A stretch of 5,235 bases of DNA from Chloroflexota bacterium (GCA_005240105.1 SBAT01000169.1:1-5235), one strand, 5' to 3'; numbered from the stretch's first letter, positions 1-5,235 are shown. Translations and numbers: made by a program. Notes: a model not told the origin generated them from the letters alone.

Positions 1-1
1 A

Positions 2-1660
2 GCCAGTGCAGCAATCATTCCACAGTTCACCGACCCTCAACAGAATTTGACTCGTATTTCCAAACGCATGCTTGCCGGTCCTGGCAATGCCAATGAAGCC
101 AAATCAATGCGCAAGGAATTTGAGCAAGCAGTCTATGCCTACCTGGAAAAAATTGGCGGCTCATCGAGCAAAGAGTTGACCAATAAATTGCAAAAGCTTT
201 TGCCGTCTGAAGCATTTGAAGTACACATCGTTGAACTTCCTCGCGGACTGAAAGTCGTGGAAGTCGATACCATGCTGGAAGCAAGCAGCTTCCTGGTCAT
301 GAAAGGCGACCGCCAAACGAAAGTATTTCCATTGGTAGGCTTGGAAGTATTTGATGACGCTAGGTTACTGAACGAGACAGCCGGACCGCTTTTGGTATTG
401 CTCGGACACAGTGGCGGACAAGCTGCGCACCAACCGCAAGTACGTGCTTATGCTTTAATGCCCGATACCATTGCTGATGTCACTGAAAAGTTTGTACCAA
501 AAGTTGTTGGCGAAGGTACTGCCCGCTTTGCCAAAAACGGCCGCGACATACAACTTGATCTGTGCGTGCTTTCAATGGGCAAAGCTGATAACGTCTTCAG
601 TAAAGACACCAAGCTGGAAACCACAACAGCACACCAAAACCTTCAATGGAAAGATGCTCGTTATGTCTCCGTCGTTGACTATAATTCCTCTCCGATAGTG
701 CCATTGTATGCAGTAGCAGAATGCTTACGTAATCCGGATTTGGTAAGTGCGTACAAGTCTTATCTTGGTAGCAAAGGACAGCAGCTTGTAGCCAATTACA
801 AATCCCCTACCGCCGGAAATTTCCTAATTAAGAAAGACCCTCTTGGTCGCGGCAAAATTGCCTACAGCTTAGTTGGACCAACAGGGTCCTTCAAAGTAGA
901 AGTTGCTCGGGACAATAACAACAATTGGTCGATTGGCTCTTACGCTGCCGACAAAACCACTGTTGCCGACGCCAGCGAAGAAGAATCAATTGCTGACGAT
1001 ACAGATGAAAAGCCTGCACCTACGGTAGCTGCAGAACCGGCTCCAGTAGTCGTTTCAAAGAAAATTGAATTAAAGAAAATAGGAAAAGTAGAGAAAATAC
1101 AAAAAGTAGAGCCGCGTCCTGTCGTAAGCACTAAGCACAACCTGGCAAACATTAGACCGGTGGCTCCGCTCAAACAAGAACCAAAAACAGTGCCACAAAC
1201 AAAGAAACGCGAGATTGTCACAGCACCGGAACACATAACAGCCGGAGAAACCGCGTCAATTTCCAGCACAATTTCCGCATCAACCGTAAATATCCGCACT
1301 GCCCCAGGCACCGACGCTAAACCATTGGCAGAGGTCGCCAAAGGTTCGCAGATTGAAATAGTCGGCAAAGTAGACGGCTGGTACAAAGTGCGTCATAACG
1401 GTCAAGTTGGCTATGTTTATGGCGGCTTAGTCGAATACACTCGCCCAGACGCTTACACCACAGCGACAATCACCAAACGCACAATTGCCCACGACCCTAA
1501 GAAGAAGGCTACGGCAAAGCCACAAGCCGGTGATCGTGTAATAGTCCTTGGTGGAATGAAAAACGATAAATATAGAGTGCAATTCCCGGATGGCAAAACT
1601 GGCTATGTCAATAAGGACGCCGTAAATGTCAATATCGACACACCACAATTCGTTCCGTAA
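2..1660 (+). CDS. SH3b-domain protein, probably exported, 5'-partial
   Basis: The frame is open to the left edge, so only the C-terminal 552 residues are visible. A TTG at 47 is a poor start: the 15 codons before it are open, read as protein (PQFTDPQQN) and begin with A-S-A-A, which resembles a signal peptidase I site. Numbering from that TTG, residues 1-300 form a mixed globular region I do not recognise. Residues 303-405 are a low-complexity linker rich in Lys, Pro, Ala, Val and Glu. Residues 406-463 are a clear bacterial SH3 domain, with VNIRTAPG, a GWYKV strand and GYVYGGLV. Residues 470-528 look like a second, diverged SH3 repeat ending in GKTGYVNKDAV. SH3b domains often bind peptidoglycan or peptides, so a cell-envelope role is likely. 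No catalytic motif is visible. The next gene on this strand is tRNA-Pro, 59 bp downstream, and I see no terminator between them. Confidence 0.85.
   Translation, partial: ASAAIIPQFTDPQQNLTRISKRMLAGPGNANEAKSMRKEFEQAVYAYLEKIGGSSSKELTNKLQKLLPSEAFEVHIVELPRGLKVVEVDTMLEASSFLVMKGDRQTKVFPLVGLEVFDDARLLNETAGPLLVLLGHSGGQAAHQPQVRAYALMPDTIADVTEKFVPKVVGEGTARFAKNGRDIQLDLCVLSMGKADNVFSKDTKLETTTAHQNLQWKDARYVSVVDYNSSPIVPLYAVAECLRNPDLVSAYKSYLGSKGQQLVANYKSPTAGNFLIKKDPLGRGKIAYSLVGPTGSFKVEVARDNNNNWSIGSYAADKTTVADASEEESIADDTDEKPAPTVAAEPAPVVVSKKIELKKIGKVEKIQKVEPRPVVSTKHNLANIRPVAPLKQEPKTVPQTKKREIVTAPEHITAGETASISSTISASTVNIRTAPGTDAKPLAEVAKGSQIEIVGKVDGWYKVRHNGQVGYVYGGLVEYTRPDAYTTATITKRTIAHDPKKKATAKPQAGDRVIVLGGMKNDKYRVQFPDGKTGYVNKDAVNVNIDTPQFVP
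1262..1435 (+). other. SH3b (SH3_3-like) domain coding segment
   Basis: This segment encodes the best-conserved domain of the first protein. It shows the opening strand with VNIRTAPG, then a hydrophobic strand (SQIEIVGKVDG), the WYKV motif, and the closing GYVYGGLV. This order is typical of bacterial SH3 type 3 domains in envelope proteins. The call rests on motif reading without a profile search. Confidence 0.82.
1454..1630 (+). other. second, degenerate SH3-like repeat
   Basis: After the first SH3b domain the protein repeats the same pattern weakly: a beta strand (YTTATITKRTI), a Lys/Ala loop where the usual R-x-x-P-G motif should be, then GDRVIVLGG, KYRVQFPDGKTGYVNKDAV. The closing G-Y-V matches the first copy. 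The R-x-x-P-G motif is absent and an HDPKKKATAK stretch replaces it, so this is either a diverged SH3 repeat or another small beta-barrel. Confidence 0.55.
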
Positions 1661-1702
1661 CAATTCCGCCCTTGAGAACCGCATGCTATATTTAAGAGGT
1701 CG

Positions 1703-1708
1703 TACAAT
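1703..1708 (+). promoter_or_regulatory. possible -10 box for tRNA-Pro
   Basis: TACAAT matches the sigma-70 -10 consensus at five of six positions and lies 11 bases before the mature tRNA 5' end, so transcription would start only a few bases upstream of it. I find no convincing -35 box at 16-18 bp spacing; TTGAGA at 1672-1677 is 25 bp away, which is too far. The tRNA could instead be read through from the preceding gene. Confidence 0.35.
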
Positions 1709-1719
1709 TACAAACTTAT

Positions 1720-1793
1720 CGGGACGTAGCGCAGCTTGGTAGCGCGGTTGCTTTGGGAGCAATAGGTCGCAGGTTCAAATCCTGTCGTCCCGA
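1720..1793 (+). tRNA. tRNA-Pro, anticodon UGG
   Basis: The 74-base cloverleaf closes fully. The acceptor stem CGGGACG (1720-1726) pairs with CGTCCCG (1786-1792), followed by discriminator A at 1793. The D stem is GCGC/GCGC (1729-1732 with 1742-1745), around a loop containing TTGG. The anticodon stem is GTTGC/GCAAT (1747-1751 with 1759-1763, one G-T pair), and its loop TTTGGGA places anticodon TGG at 1754-1756 with G37 after it. The T arm has loop TTCAAAT (1774-1780). The C1-G72 pair is characteristic of bacterial proline tRNAs. The 3' CCA is not encoded, so it must be added by the CCA-adding enzyme. The tRNA would decode CCA and, by wobble, other CCN codons. It converges on the serine protease gene, with 44 bp between the two 3' ends. 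Confidence 0.97.
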
Positions 1794-1837
1794 TGTTTAT
1801 TCAAAAATCCAACTTCTTACCAATGGCTGTTTCAAGA

Positions 1838-2632
1838 TCAATGCCATTGCAGTTTTTTGTACAAATCATGTCGCGATTTGAGCGATTTCTTGAGCTCAGA
1901 AATGGCCATAGCATAGCTGCACGACGCAACTTTTGCTCCTTCATTGCCAGAAGCAGAAGTATCGCCCGATATCCCGGCAAATGTCACGCCAACAACGTCA
2001 CCCTTTTTGTTAACTAGTGGAGAGCCTGAACTTCCCGGCTCGGCATGAGACGACAGTCGAATGATTCGTTGCGAGTAGCCCATAGTGGGAACAGGTGGTT
2101 TATCTCCAAACATCTCTTTGGCAATCCCTGCCCCGGTTACCTCTCCTACCGAGACAAATACATTCTGCGAACCGTTGGGATGTCCAAAAATGGCTGTTCC
2201 TTCTCCAAGCTTGAGCTTATTGCTGTCACTCATTTTTAAGTAGTGCAGGTCGCTTTTGCCGCTTATCTGCACCAATGCCATATCAATTTCCGGGAAATGA
2301 GCCACTGTCTTCGCCTTCACCTTTTCGCCGGTATAAAGCTCTGCTGTCAGCTCTCCATTTGGTTGGACTACATGCCCACAGGTAAGAATCAAACCGTCAG
2401 AAGACACGATAGAACCACTGCCAATTCCACGCTTAGGTGTTCCCGATCCATTTGCGTCATCCCAAACTTCACTAAATAAGCGTACGCTCGCCGTGGCACT
2501 GGCATCATAATAGGCTACCGCCGGGTCATCAGCTGCTATTGTGGTAAGCTTCGGTTTCTCACCCGGTAGCAAGACAGGAATGAGTCTTGTTAAAGAACCA
2601 CTCTCTATAGCATTCTTAAAATTGTCACTCAT
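1838..2632 (-). CDS. trypsin-fold (HtrA/S1C-like) serine protease without PDZ domain
   Basis: The 264-residue product has a complete chymotrypsin-fold triad in HtrA-style contexts: His87 in LILTCGHVV, Asp117 in EIDMALVQI and Ser202 in PGSSGSPLVN. A GSGSIVSSDG strand comes before the His, and a GDVVGVTFAG strand follows the Ser. Compared with classical HtrA motifs, TNAHVV is TCGHVV and GNSGGPL is GSSGSPL. The protein starts with about 45 polar residues, has no signal peptide or membrane segment, and ends about 60 residues after the catalytic Ser with no room for a PDZ domain, so it is probably cytoplasmic or exported by an unusual route. The start is well fixed: the ATG is the only one available after an in-frame TAA at 2665-2663. 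No Shine-Dalgarno sequence precedes it. The gene is divergent from the calpain-like protease and convergent with tRNA-Pro. Its substrate cannot be told from sequence. Confidence 0.93.
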   Translation of the reverse strand: MSDNFKNAIESGSLTRLIPVLLPGEKPKLTTIAADDPAVAYYDASATASVRLFSEVWDDANGSGTPKRGIGSGSIVSSDGLILTCGHVVQPNGELTAELYTGEKVKAKTVAHFPEIDMALVQISGKSDLHYLKMSDSNKLKLGEGTAIFGHPNGSQNVFVSVGEVTGAGIAKEMFGDKPPVPTMGYSQRIIRLSSHAEPGSSGSPLVNKKGDVVGVTFAGISGDTSASGNEGAKVASCSYAMAISELKKSLKSRHDLYKKLQWH

Positions 2633-2650
2633 GCTTGACCCAATAGAAAA

Positions 2651-2680
2651 GGAACCGTGATCTTAGTGGTCACGAATTCC
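2651..2680. repeat. inverted repeat over the -10 region of the serine protease promoter
   Basis: The inner arms CGTGATC (2656-2662) and GGTCACG (2668-2674) pair over seven positions with one G-T, around the loop TTAGT. The outer arms GGAA (2651-2654) and TTCC (2677-2680) extend the symmetry across a small internal loop. The repeat covers the predicted -10 box and part of the spacer, which suits a repressor operator. Read on the minus strand it is followed by TTTTC, so a leader hairpin or weak terminator is an alternative, but the predicted transcription start lies inside it. Confidence 0.5.
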
Positions 2681-2688
2681 GCCTTCAA
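2660..2688 (-). promoter_or_regulatory. predicted sigma-70 promoter of the serine protease gene
   Basis: Read on the minus strand, TTGAAG (2688-2683) and TAAGAT (2665-2660) are separated by exactly 17 bp. They match the -35 and -10 consensus at four of six positions each. Transcription would start near 2653, giving a leader of about 20 bases without a Shine-Dalgarno sequence. The prediction is by eye. Confidence 0.5.
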
Positions 2689-2691
2689 TGG

Positions 2692-2737
2692 GGGGAATAC
2701 GAAGCGCCCGATAGCCAGGGGTATTCGTAAAATCCCC
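2692..2737. repeat. imperfect inverted repeat in the centre of the divergent region
   Basis: GGGGA (2692-2696) pairs with TCCCC (2733-2737), and TACGAA (2698-2703) pairs with TTCGTA (2724-2729). The two stems are separated by one A on the left and AAA on the right, and a 20-base loop lies between the arms. The alternative pairing GAATAC (2695-2700) with GTATTC (2721-2726) is also possible. It lies between the -35 boxes of the two divergent promoters, where an activator or shared regulator could bind. Confidence 0.5.
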
Positions 2738-2738
2738 A

Positions 2739-2767
2739 CTGACAGCAGGCGATATTACCGGTAATCT
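2739..2767 (+). promoter_or_regulatory. predicted sigma-70 promoter of the calpain-like gene
   Basis: CTGACA (2739-2744) matches the -35 consensus at five of six positions. TAATCT (2762-2767), at exactly 17 bp spacing, matches the -10 at three of six. Transcription would start around 2774, leaving a short leader that contains the Shine-Dalgarno sequence. The weak -10 overlaps a perfect 12-bp palindrome, so regulation is likely. Confidence 0.45.
2754..2765. promoter_or_regulatory. perfect 12-bp palindrome, candidate operator
   Basis: ATTACCGGTAAT is its own reverse complement. It sits in the promoter spacer and covers the first four bases of the predicted -10 box of the calpain-like gene, where a dimeric repressor would block RNA polymerase. 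I do not recognise it as the site of a named regulator. Confidence 0.5.
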
Positions 2768-2781
2768 TGGACTAGATATTT

Positions 2782-2786
2782 AAGGA
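2782..2786 (+). promoter_or_regulatory. Shine-Dalgarno sequence fixing the calpain-like gene start
   Basis: AAGGA ends nine bases before the ATG at 2796. An in-frame TAA at 2781-2783 overlaps it, so no upstream start is possible and translation must begin at this ATG. Confidence 0.8.
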
Positions 2787-2795
2787 ACAGCCGGA

Positions 2796-4349
2796 ATGAC
2801 TGCTCTGGACCACATCGATCAATCCCAATCCAAAGCCTCTACGGGCAAGTGCGCCGGAATTGAGTATTCAGTCAAGGACGCCTATCCTTGCAAGAAAGAA
2901 GCGTCAATTCAAACTACAAGCAACTCTAACTCGTCCCGCATAGAAAAATATTCCGAAGGTTGGAGCCTGTCCTACACCAACGACAAGCTCACTACAATTA
3001 CATATCCCAGTGGCAAAAAGGCTGAGATAAGTTATGCCGATGGAGAAGTCAGTCGCGTCAAATTGCCAGACAACACTTTCTGGGCAAAGAAAGGTAAACA
3101 TTCCGCATTGTGGTATGAAGGCAACATCAAAAGTCCTAACACTCTTGGTTGCATAACAGTTTATGACGACGGCAGAATCACATCAAAGAACTGGAAAACT
3201 GCCATAGAGCGTACCTGGTATGCAGATGGCACTAGCAAAATCGGCATGCCTGATTTGGCCGGCAACGAATTTAAGCACATGTATCTGTCAGCACTGCCAC
3301 AAATTGATTCCAATAAAGATGGCAGGCTAAGCAAGACTGAACTAAAAAACGCCATCCTCAACCCATCCGTGAAAGGCGAAGCCGCCCGGTTTGCCGCCAT
3401 CGCTCACAGATGCTTCGATGACTTAAGTTCACTTGCCTGGAAACGTCCCGGAACCATGTCCGCCATTGAGAAAGGAGACATCGATGTCTACGCTGCCTAC
3501 TGTGGACCGACGGCAGACAGCTACTCAGAACTGTTGGGACATTTAAACCACACCAAAGACAAGTTCGAAAGCATTTACCAACGTTTCGTTGTCACCGACG
3601 AAAGGAATCGCCACCGCAATTTATATTCCCACGCGGATAGTCCAAACGAGAGTATTCGTCCCAAGTTTGTCAAACAAGGTTCACTGTGGGACTGCTATTT
3701 TCATGCTTCTCTGGCATCAGTTGCTGACGCTCGACCAGACCTTATAAAAAAGATGATTCACGACAACAGAGATGGAACATACACAGTAACTTTTGCTGGC
3801 GCTGCCAATCAACCATGGCGAATACAAAGTCTAACCGAGTCTGAAAAAATGATCTATGGCTCAAGCACCGAAGGAGGACTTTGGCCATTGGTTATAGAAA
3901 AAGCCTATGGAGAGCAATTGCGAAAAGAATACGGCAACATGGGTCTGGGCGCTTTGGTCGACGATATGTTGCCATATCAGTTGACCAATATTGCGGGATT
4001 GTCTGAACAAGTGCTCGACAAAATTACTGGTCAACAACACGACACCATGTTTATGCCAATGGTTAACGACAACGATTTAGGTGCCGCCCTAAAATCTGCC
4101 TGTGACCAACACATACCTATGACTTGCGGTTCTAAATTGGCCGATATTCGCCCTCGCCCGCAAGGGCTGGACACACACCATGCCTATAGCATTTTGAAAT
4201 ATGACTCGGACAAACACTTAGTTACCATACGCAACCCACACGGAGTGAACGAAGAAACTTATCAAGGCACGTTTCAGATGACTCTCGAGCAACTGAGAGA
4301 CAATTTCACCGACGTATACTTTGCCTGGCGACCCAAGCGAGGCAACTAG
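2796..4349 (+). CDS. EF-hand calpain-like (C2) cysteine protease
   Basis: The C-terminal half of this 517-residue protein is a papain-fold, calpain-type peptidase. Gln294 and Cys300 lie in QGSLWDCYFHASLAS, His462 in THHAYSILKY and Asn480 in IRNPHG. The helix motif GGLWPLVIEKAYG (360-372) matches the calpain EKAY region, and the Cys-to-His spacing of 162 is close to that of animal calpains. Differences are Trp298 for Gly and Tyr301 for Trp around the cysteine, and His482 for Trp in NPWG. Upstream, residues 55-100 resemble YD/RHS-type beta strands. Residues 171-182 are a canonical EF-hand loop (D-x-N-x-D-G-x-L-x-x-x-E), probably paired with a degenerate second hand near 205-233 (ending GDIDVY). 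The polar N-terminus has no signal peptide. Calcium binding and regulated cytoplasmic or specially secreted proteolysis are inferred. The gene is divergent from the serine protease gene; its stop overlaps that of the next gene. Confidence 0.9.
   Translation: MTALDHIDQSQSKASTGKCAGIEYSVKDAYPCKKEASIQTTSNSNSSRIEKYSEGWSLSYTNDKLTTITYPSGKKAEISYADGEVSRVKLPDNTFWAKKGKHSALWYEGNIKSPNTLGCITVYDDGRITSKNWKTAIERTWYADGTSKIGMPDLAGNEFKHMYLSALPQIDSNKDGRLSKTELKNAILNPSVKGEAARFAAIAHRCFDDLSSLAWKRPGTMSAIEKGDIDVYAAYCGPTADSYSELLGHLNHTKDKFESIYQRFVVTDERNRHRNLYSHADSPNESIRPKFVKQGSLWDCYFHASLASVADARPDLIKKMIHDNRDGTYTVTFAGAANQPWRIQSLTESEKMIYGSSTEGGLWPLVIEKAYGEQLRKEYGNMGLGALVDDMLPYQLTNIAGLSEQVLDKITGQQHDTMFMPMVNDNDLGAALKSACDQHIPMTCGSKLADIRPRPQGLDTHHAYSILKYDSDKHLVTIRNPHGVNEETYQGTFQMTLEQLRDNFTDVYFAWRPKRGN
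3306..3341 (+). other. EF-hand calcium-binding loop coding segment
   Basis: Residues 171-182 (DSNKDGRLSKTE) fit the 12-residue EF-hand loop. Asp at 1, Asn at 3 and Asp at 5 are side-chain ligands, Gly is at 6, a hydrophobic Leu is at 8 and the bidentate Glu is at 12. Amphipathic helices flank it (HMYLSALPQI before, LKNAIL after). All ligand positions are intact, so calcium binding is plausible. Confidence 0.85.
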
Positions 4350-5235
4350 GTGGAGAAGTGGAAGAGCTTGGCGCAGCCGCCTTCCTCTAAGTAATAGACA
4401 CCTGCTTGGTATGTAGAAAATAGCAACTCTTCTATCTCGTCATCTGTCCGATTGTTCCTGCCTTTCTCAAAATCACCGGCAGCCATTCCACTAACGGACT
4501 GCACTGGTTGGCCGTAAGATTCGAAATAGTTTCGTAGCTCAGTTTCGTCCATACTTGGGAAGTGAATGTTTCGTGCCCCTGTACGGCTTCCTTCATGGAA
4601 ATTGTGATCTACAGTAGTGACAGCTCGCTTCCATGTCTCAAAATCAGTGAGGAAATGCATTTCCTTCAAAGATTCGTCACCCATGCGCATGTAATAGACC
4701 ACGTTGCCAGAACTATCAACTCGCGCAACAACGCTGCCGTATGAGTCACCTTCATCGACCACAACTCTGCCCGTTGGACCTATGGAATCAACACAAAAGT
4801 TAGGACTTTCTGGAGTTGTACTCGGGGGCGTAGTTGGCGGAGTAGTAGGCGGAGTTGTTGGCGGTGTTGTCGGAGGCGTTTCAGGAGTTTCGCCGACAAT
4901 TGGAGGCGGCGAAGTTGGCGGTGTTGTCGTAGGCGTACCTGGTGTTGGAGGCACTTCAGTATTTGAAGAAGGTGGATTTGCCGCCGGTGTAATTGGAATA
5001 GGTCCGGTTGTCGGCGCAGGACACCGCAGTGACCATTCACCGATAAGTACCGGATAATTGCCACCACTAAGTGAAGCATTGTTTCCCGGAGCATTTCTGT
5101 CGGCAAAGTACGACTTGGTATAAACCGCTCCATTATCGCGAGCTATGCAGTTCCAGACCTGCGAGATACTGGAGCCAGCAGGTTTCGTTACCCAAGAAGC
5201 TGTGTTTTGGTACAAGTATTGAGCCTCTAATACAT
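4346..5235 (-). CDS. two-domain protein with Pro/Thr linker, probably extracytoplasmic, 5'-partial
   Basis: The frame stays open to the right edge. A TTG at 5215-5213 could be read as a start, but codons before it continue as VLEAQY, so the N-terminus probably lies beyond the window. Numbered from that TTG, residues 1-65 are a small Trp/Gly/Asn-rich domain with Cys23 and Cys65. Residues 66-139 are a Pro/Thr linker containing more than four PPTT units. Residues 140-289 form an alpha/beta domain with Cys141 at its beginning and Cys281 near its end, and motifs VVYYMRMGDES and AGVYYLEEGG. One cysteine pair per domain and the long linker suggest disulfides and a surface or secreted location. I recognise no family; a pilin-like or adhesin-like exported protein is only a guess. 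The stop codon overlaps that of the convergent calpain-like gene in CTAG. Confidence 0.8.
   Translation of the reverse strand, partial: VLEAQYLYQNTASWVTKPAGSSISQVWNCIARDNGAVYTKSYFADRNAPGNNASLSGGNYPVLIGEWSLRCPAPTTGPIPITPAANPPSSNTEVPPTPGTPTTTPPTSPPPIVGETPETPPTTPPTTPPTTPPTTPPSTTPESPNFCVDSIGPTGRVVVDEGDSYGSVVARVDSSGNVVYYMRMGDESLKEMHFLTDFETWKRAVTTVDHNFHEGSRTGARNIHFPSMDETELRNYFESYGQPVQSVSGMAAGDFEKGRNNRTDDEIEELLFSTYQAGVYYLEEGGCAKLFHFST
4823..4876 (-). repeat. 12-bp tandem repeat encoding PPTT units
   Basis: About 4.5 copies of a 12-bp unit encode PPTTPPTTPPTTPPTTPP (residues 114-131) in the linker. The copies are diverged at third codon positions, so the repeat is older than a fresh slippage event and the amino-acid pattern is being kept. 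The wider Pro/Thr linker spans roughly 4799-5020. Repeat number could still vary between strains without changing frame. Confidence 0.85.

Noticed and set aside
940..1386. Minus-strand 148-residue frame opposite the SH3b gene
   Set aside because: It lies wholly within the coding region of a protein with a recognisable SH3 domain, and its own sequence shows no domain or ribosome binding site.
1427..1762. Minus-strand frame covering the tRNA and the end of the SH3b gene
   Set aside because: It runs through a complete tRNA gene and the SH3b coding region, so it is a shadow.
1720..1793. tRNA-Pro 3' end as an integration (att) site
   Set aside because: No integrase, phage gene or direct repeat of the tRNA 3' end is seen in the window.
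1794..1837. Terminator between tRNA-Pro and the serine protease gene
   Set aside because: No GC-rich hairpin followed by a T-run could be found in either direction in these 44 bases.
1838..2632. Assignment of the serine protease as degP or degQ
   Set aside because: It lacks a signal peptide and PDZ domains and is far shorter than those proteins, so only the fold and catalytic class are supported.
4823..4876. Repeat tract as a CRISPR array
   Set aside because: The 12-bp units are directly adjacent with no spacers and encode an in-frame Pro/Thr linker.
4704..5057. Plus-strand open frame rich in Gly-Val repeats opposite the Pro/Thr linker
   Set aside because: It is the reverse reading of the PPTT-coding repeat. 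The minus-strand frame is longer, reads as protein on both sides of the linker, and has conserved cysteine placement.
4780..5133. Minus-strand Leu/Arg/Gln-rich frame overlapping the linker
   Set aside because: It is an alternate frame of the same Pro/Thr repeat, with repetitive Leu-Arg-Gln composition and no domain features.

Overview
The window is a compact bacterial region with no phage, plasmid or IS signature. It holds four protein genes and one tRNA. Two of the protein genes run off the window edges. Base composition is balanced and the intergenic gaps are short. The tRNA lacks an encoded CCA. A bacterial calpain-type protease carrying an EF-hand and YD-like strands, beside SH3b and Pro/Thr-linker proteins, recalls large-genome lineages such as Obscuribacterales-type 'Melainabacteria' (Cyanobacteriota) or Planctomycetes. 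That placement rests on memory of protein style and is only a weak inference.

Layout, left to right. (1) Positions 2-1660, + strand: the C-terminal 552 residues of a probably exported protein. It has an unrecognised N-terminal globular region, a Lys/Pro/Ala/Val linker, one clear bacterial SH3 (SH3b) domain and a second, weaker SH3-like domain. The frame is open to the left edge, and the first visible residues look like a signal peptidase I site. (2) Positions 1720-1793, +: tRNA-Pro(UGG). (3) Positions 1838-2632, -: a 264-residue trypsin-fold (HtrA/S1C-like) serine protease with an intact His-Asp-Ser triad, but no signal peptide and no PDZ domain. (4) Positions 2633-2795: a 163-bp divergent control region with plausible promoters in both directions and three inverted repeats. 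(5) Positions 2796-4349, +: a 517-residue calpain-like (C2) cysteine protease with YD-like N-terminal strands and a canonical EF-hand loop before the catalytic domain. (6) Positions 4346-5235, -: the C-terminal part of an unrecognised protein, probably extracytoplasmic, with a Pro/Thr linker separating two domains that each contain two cysteines. Its stop codon overlaps the stop of the calpain gene in a CTAG.

The most interesting unit is the divergent pair of proteases of different catalytic class: a serine protease and an EF-hand cysteine protease, start to start. Both starts are fixed by close in-frame stop codons. In each direction an inverted repeat overlaps the predicted -10 box, and a third imperfect inverted repeat lies between the two promoters. 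This suggests a jointly regulated, possibly calcium-responsive proteolytic module. Joint function is inference; the architecture and motifs are visible in the sequence.
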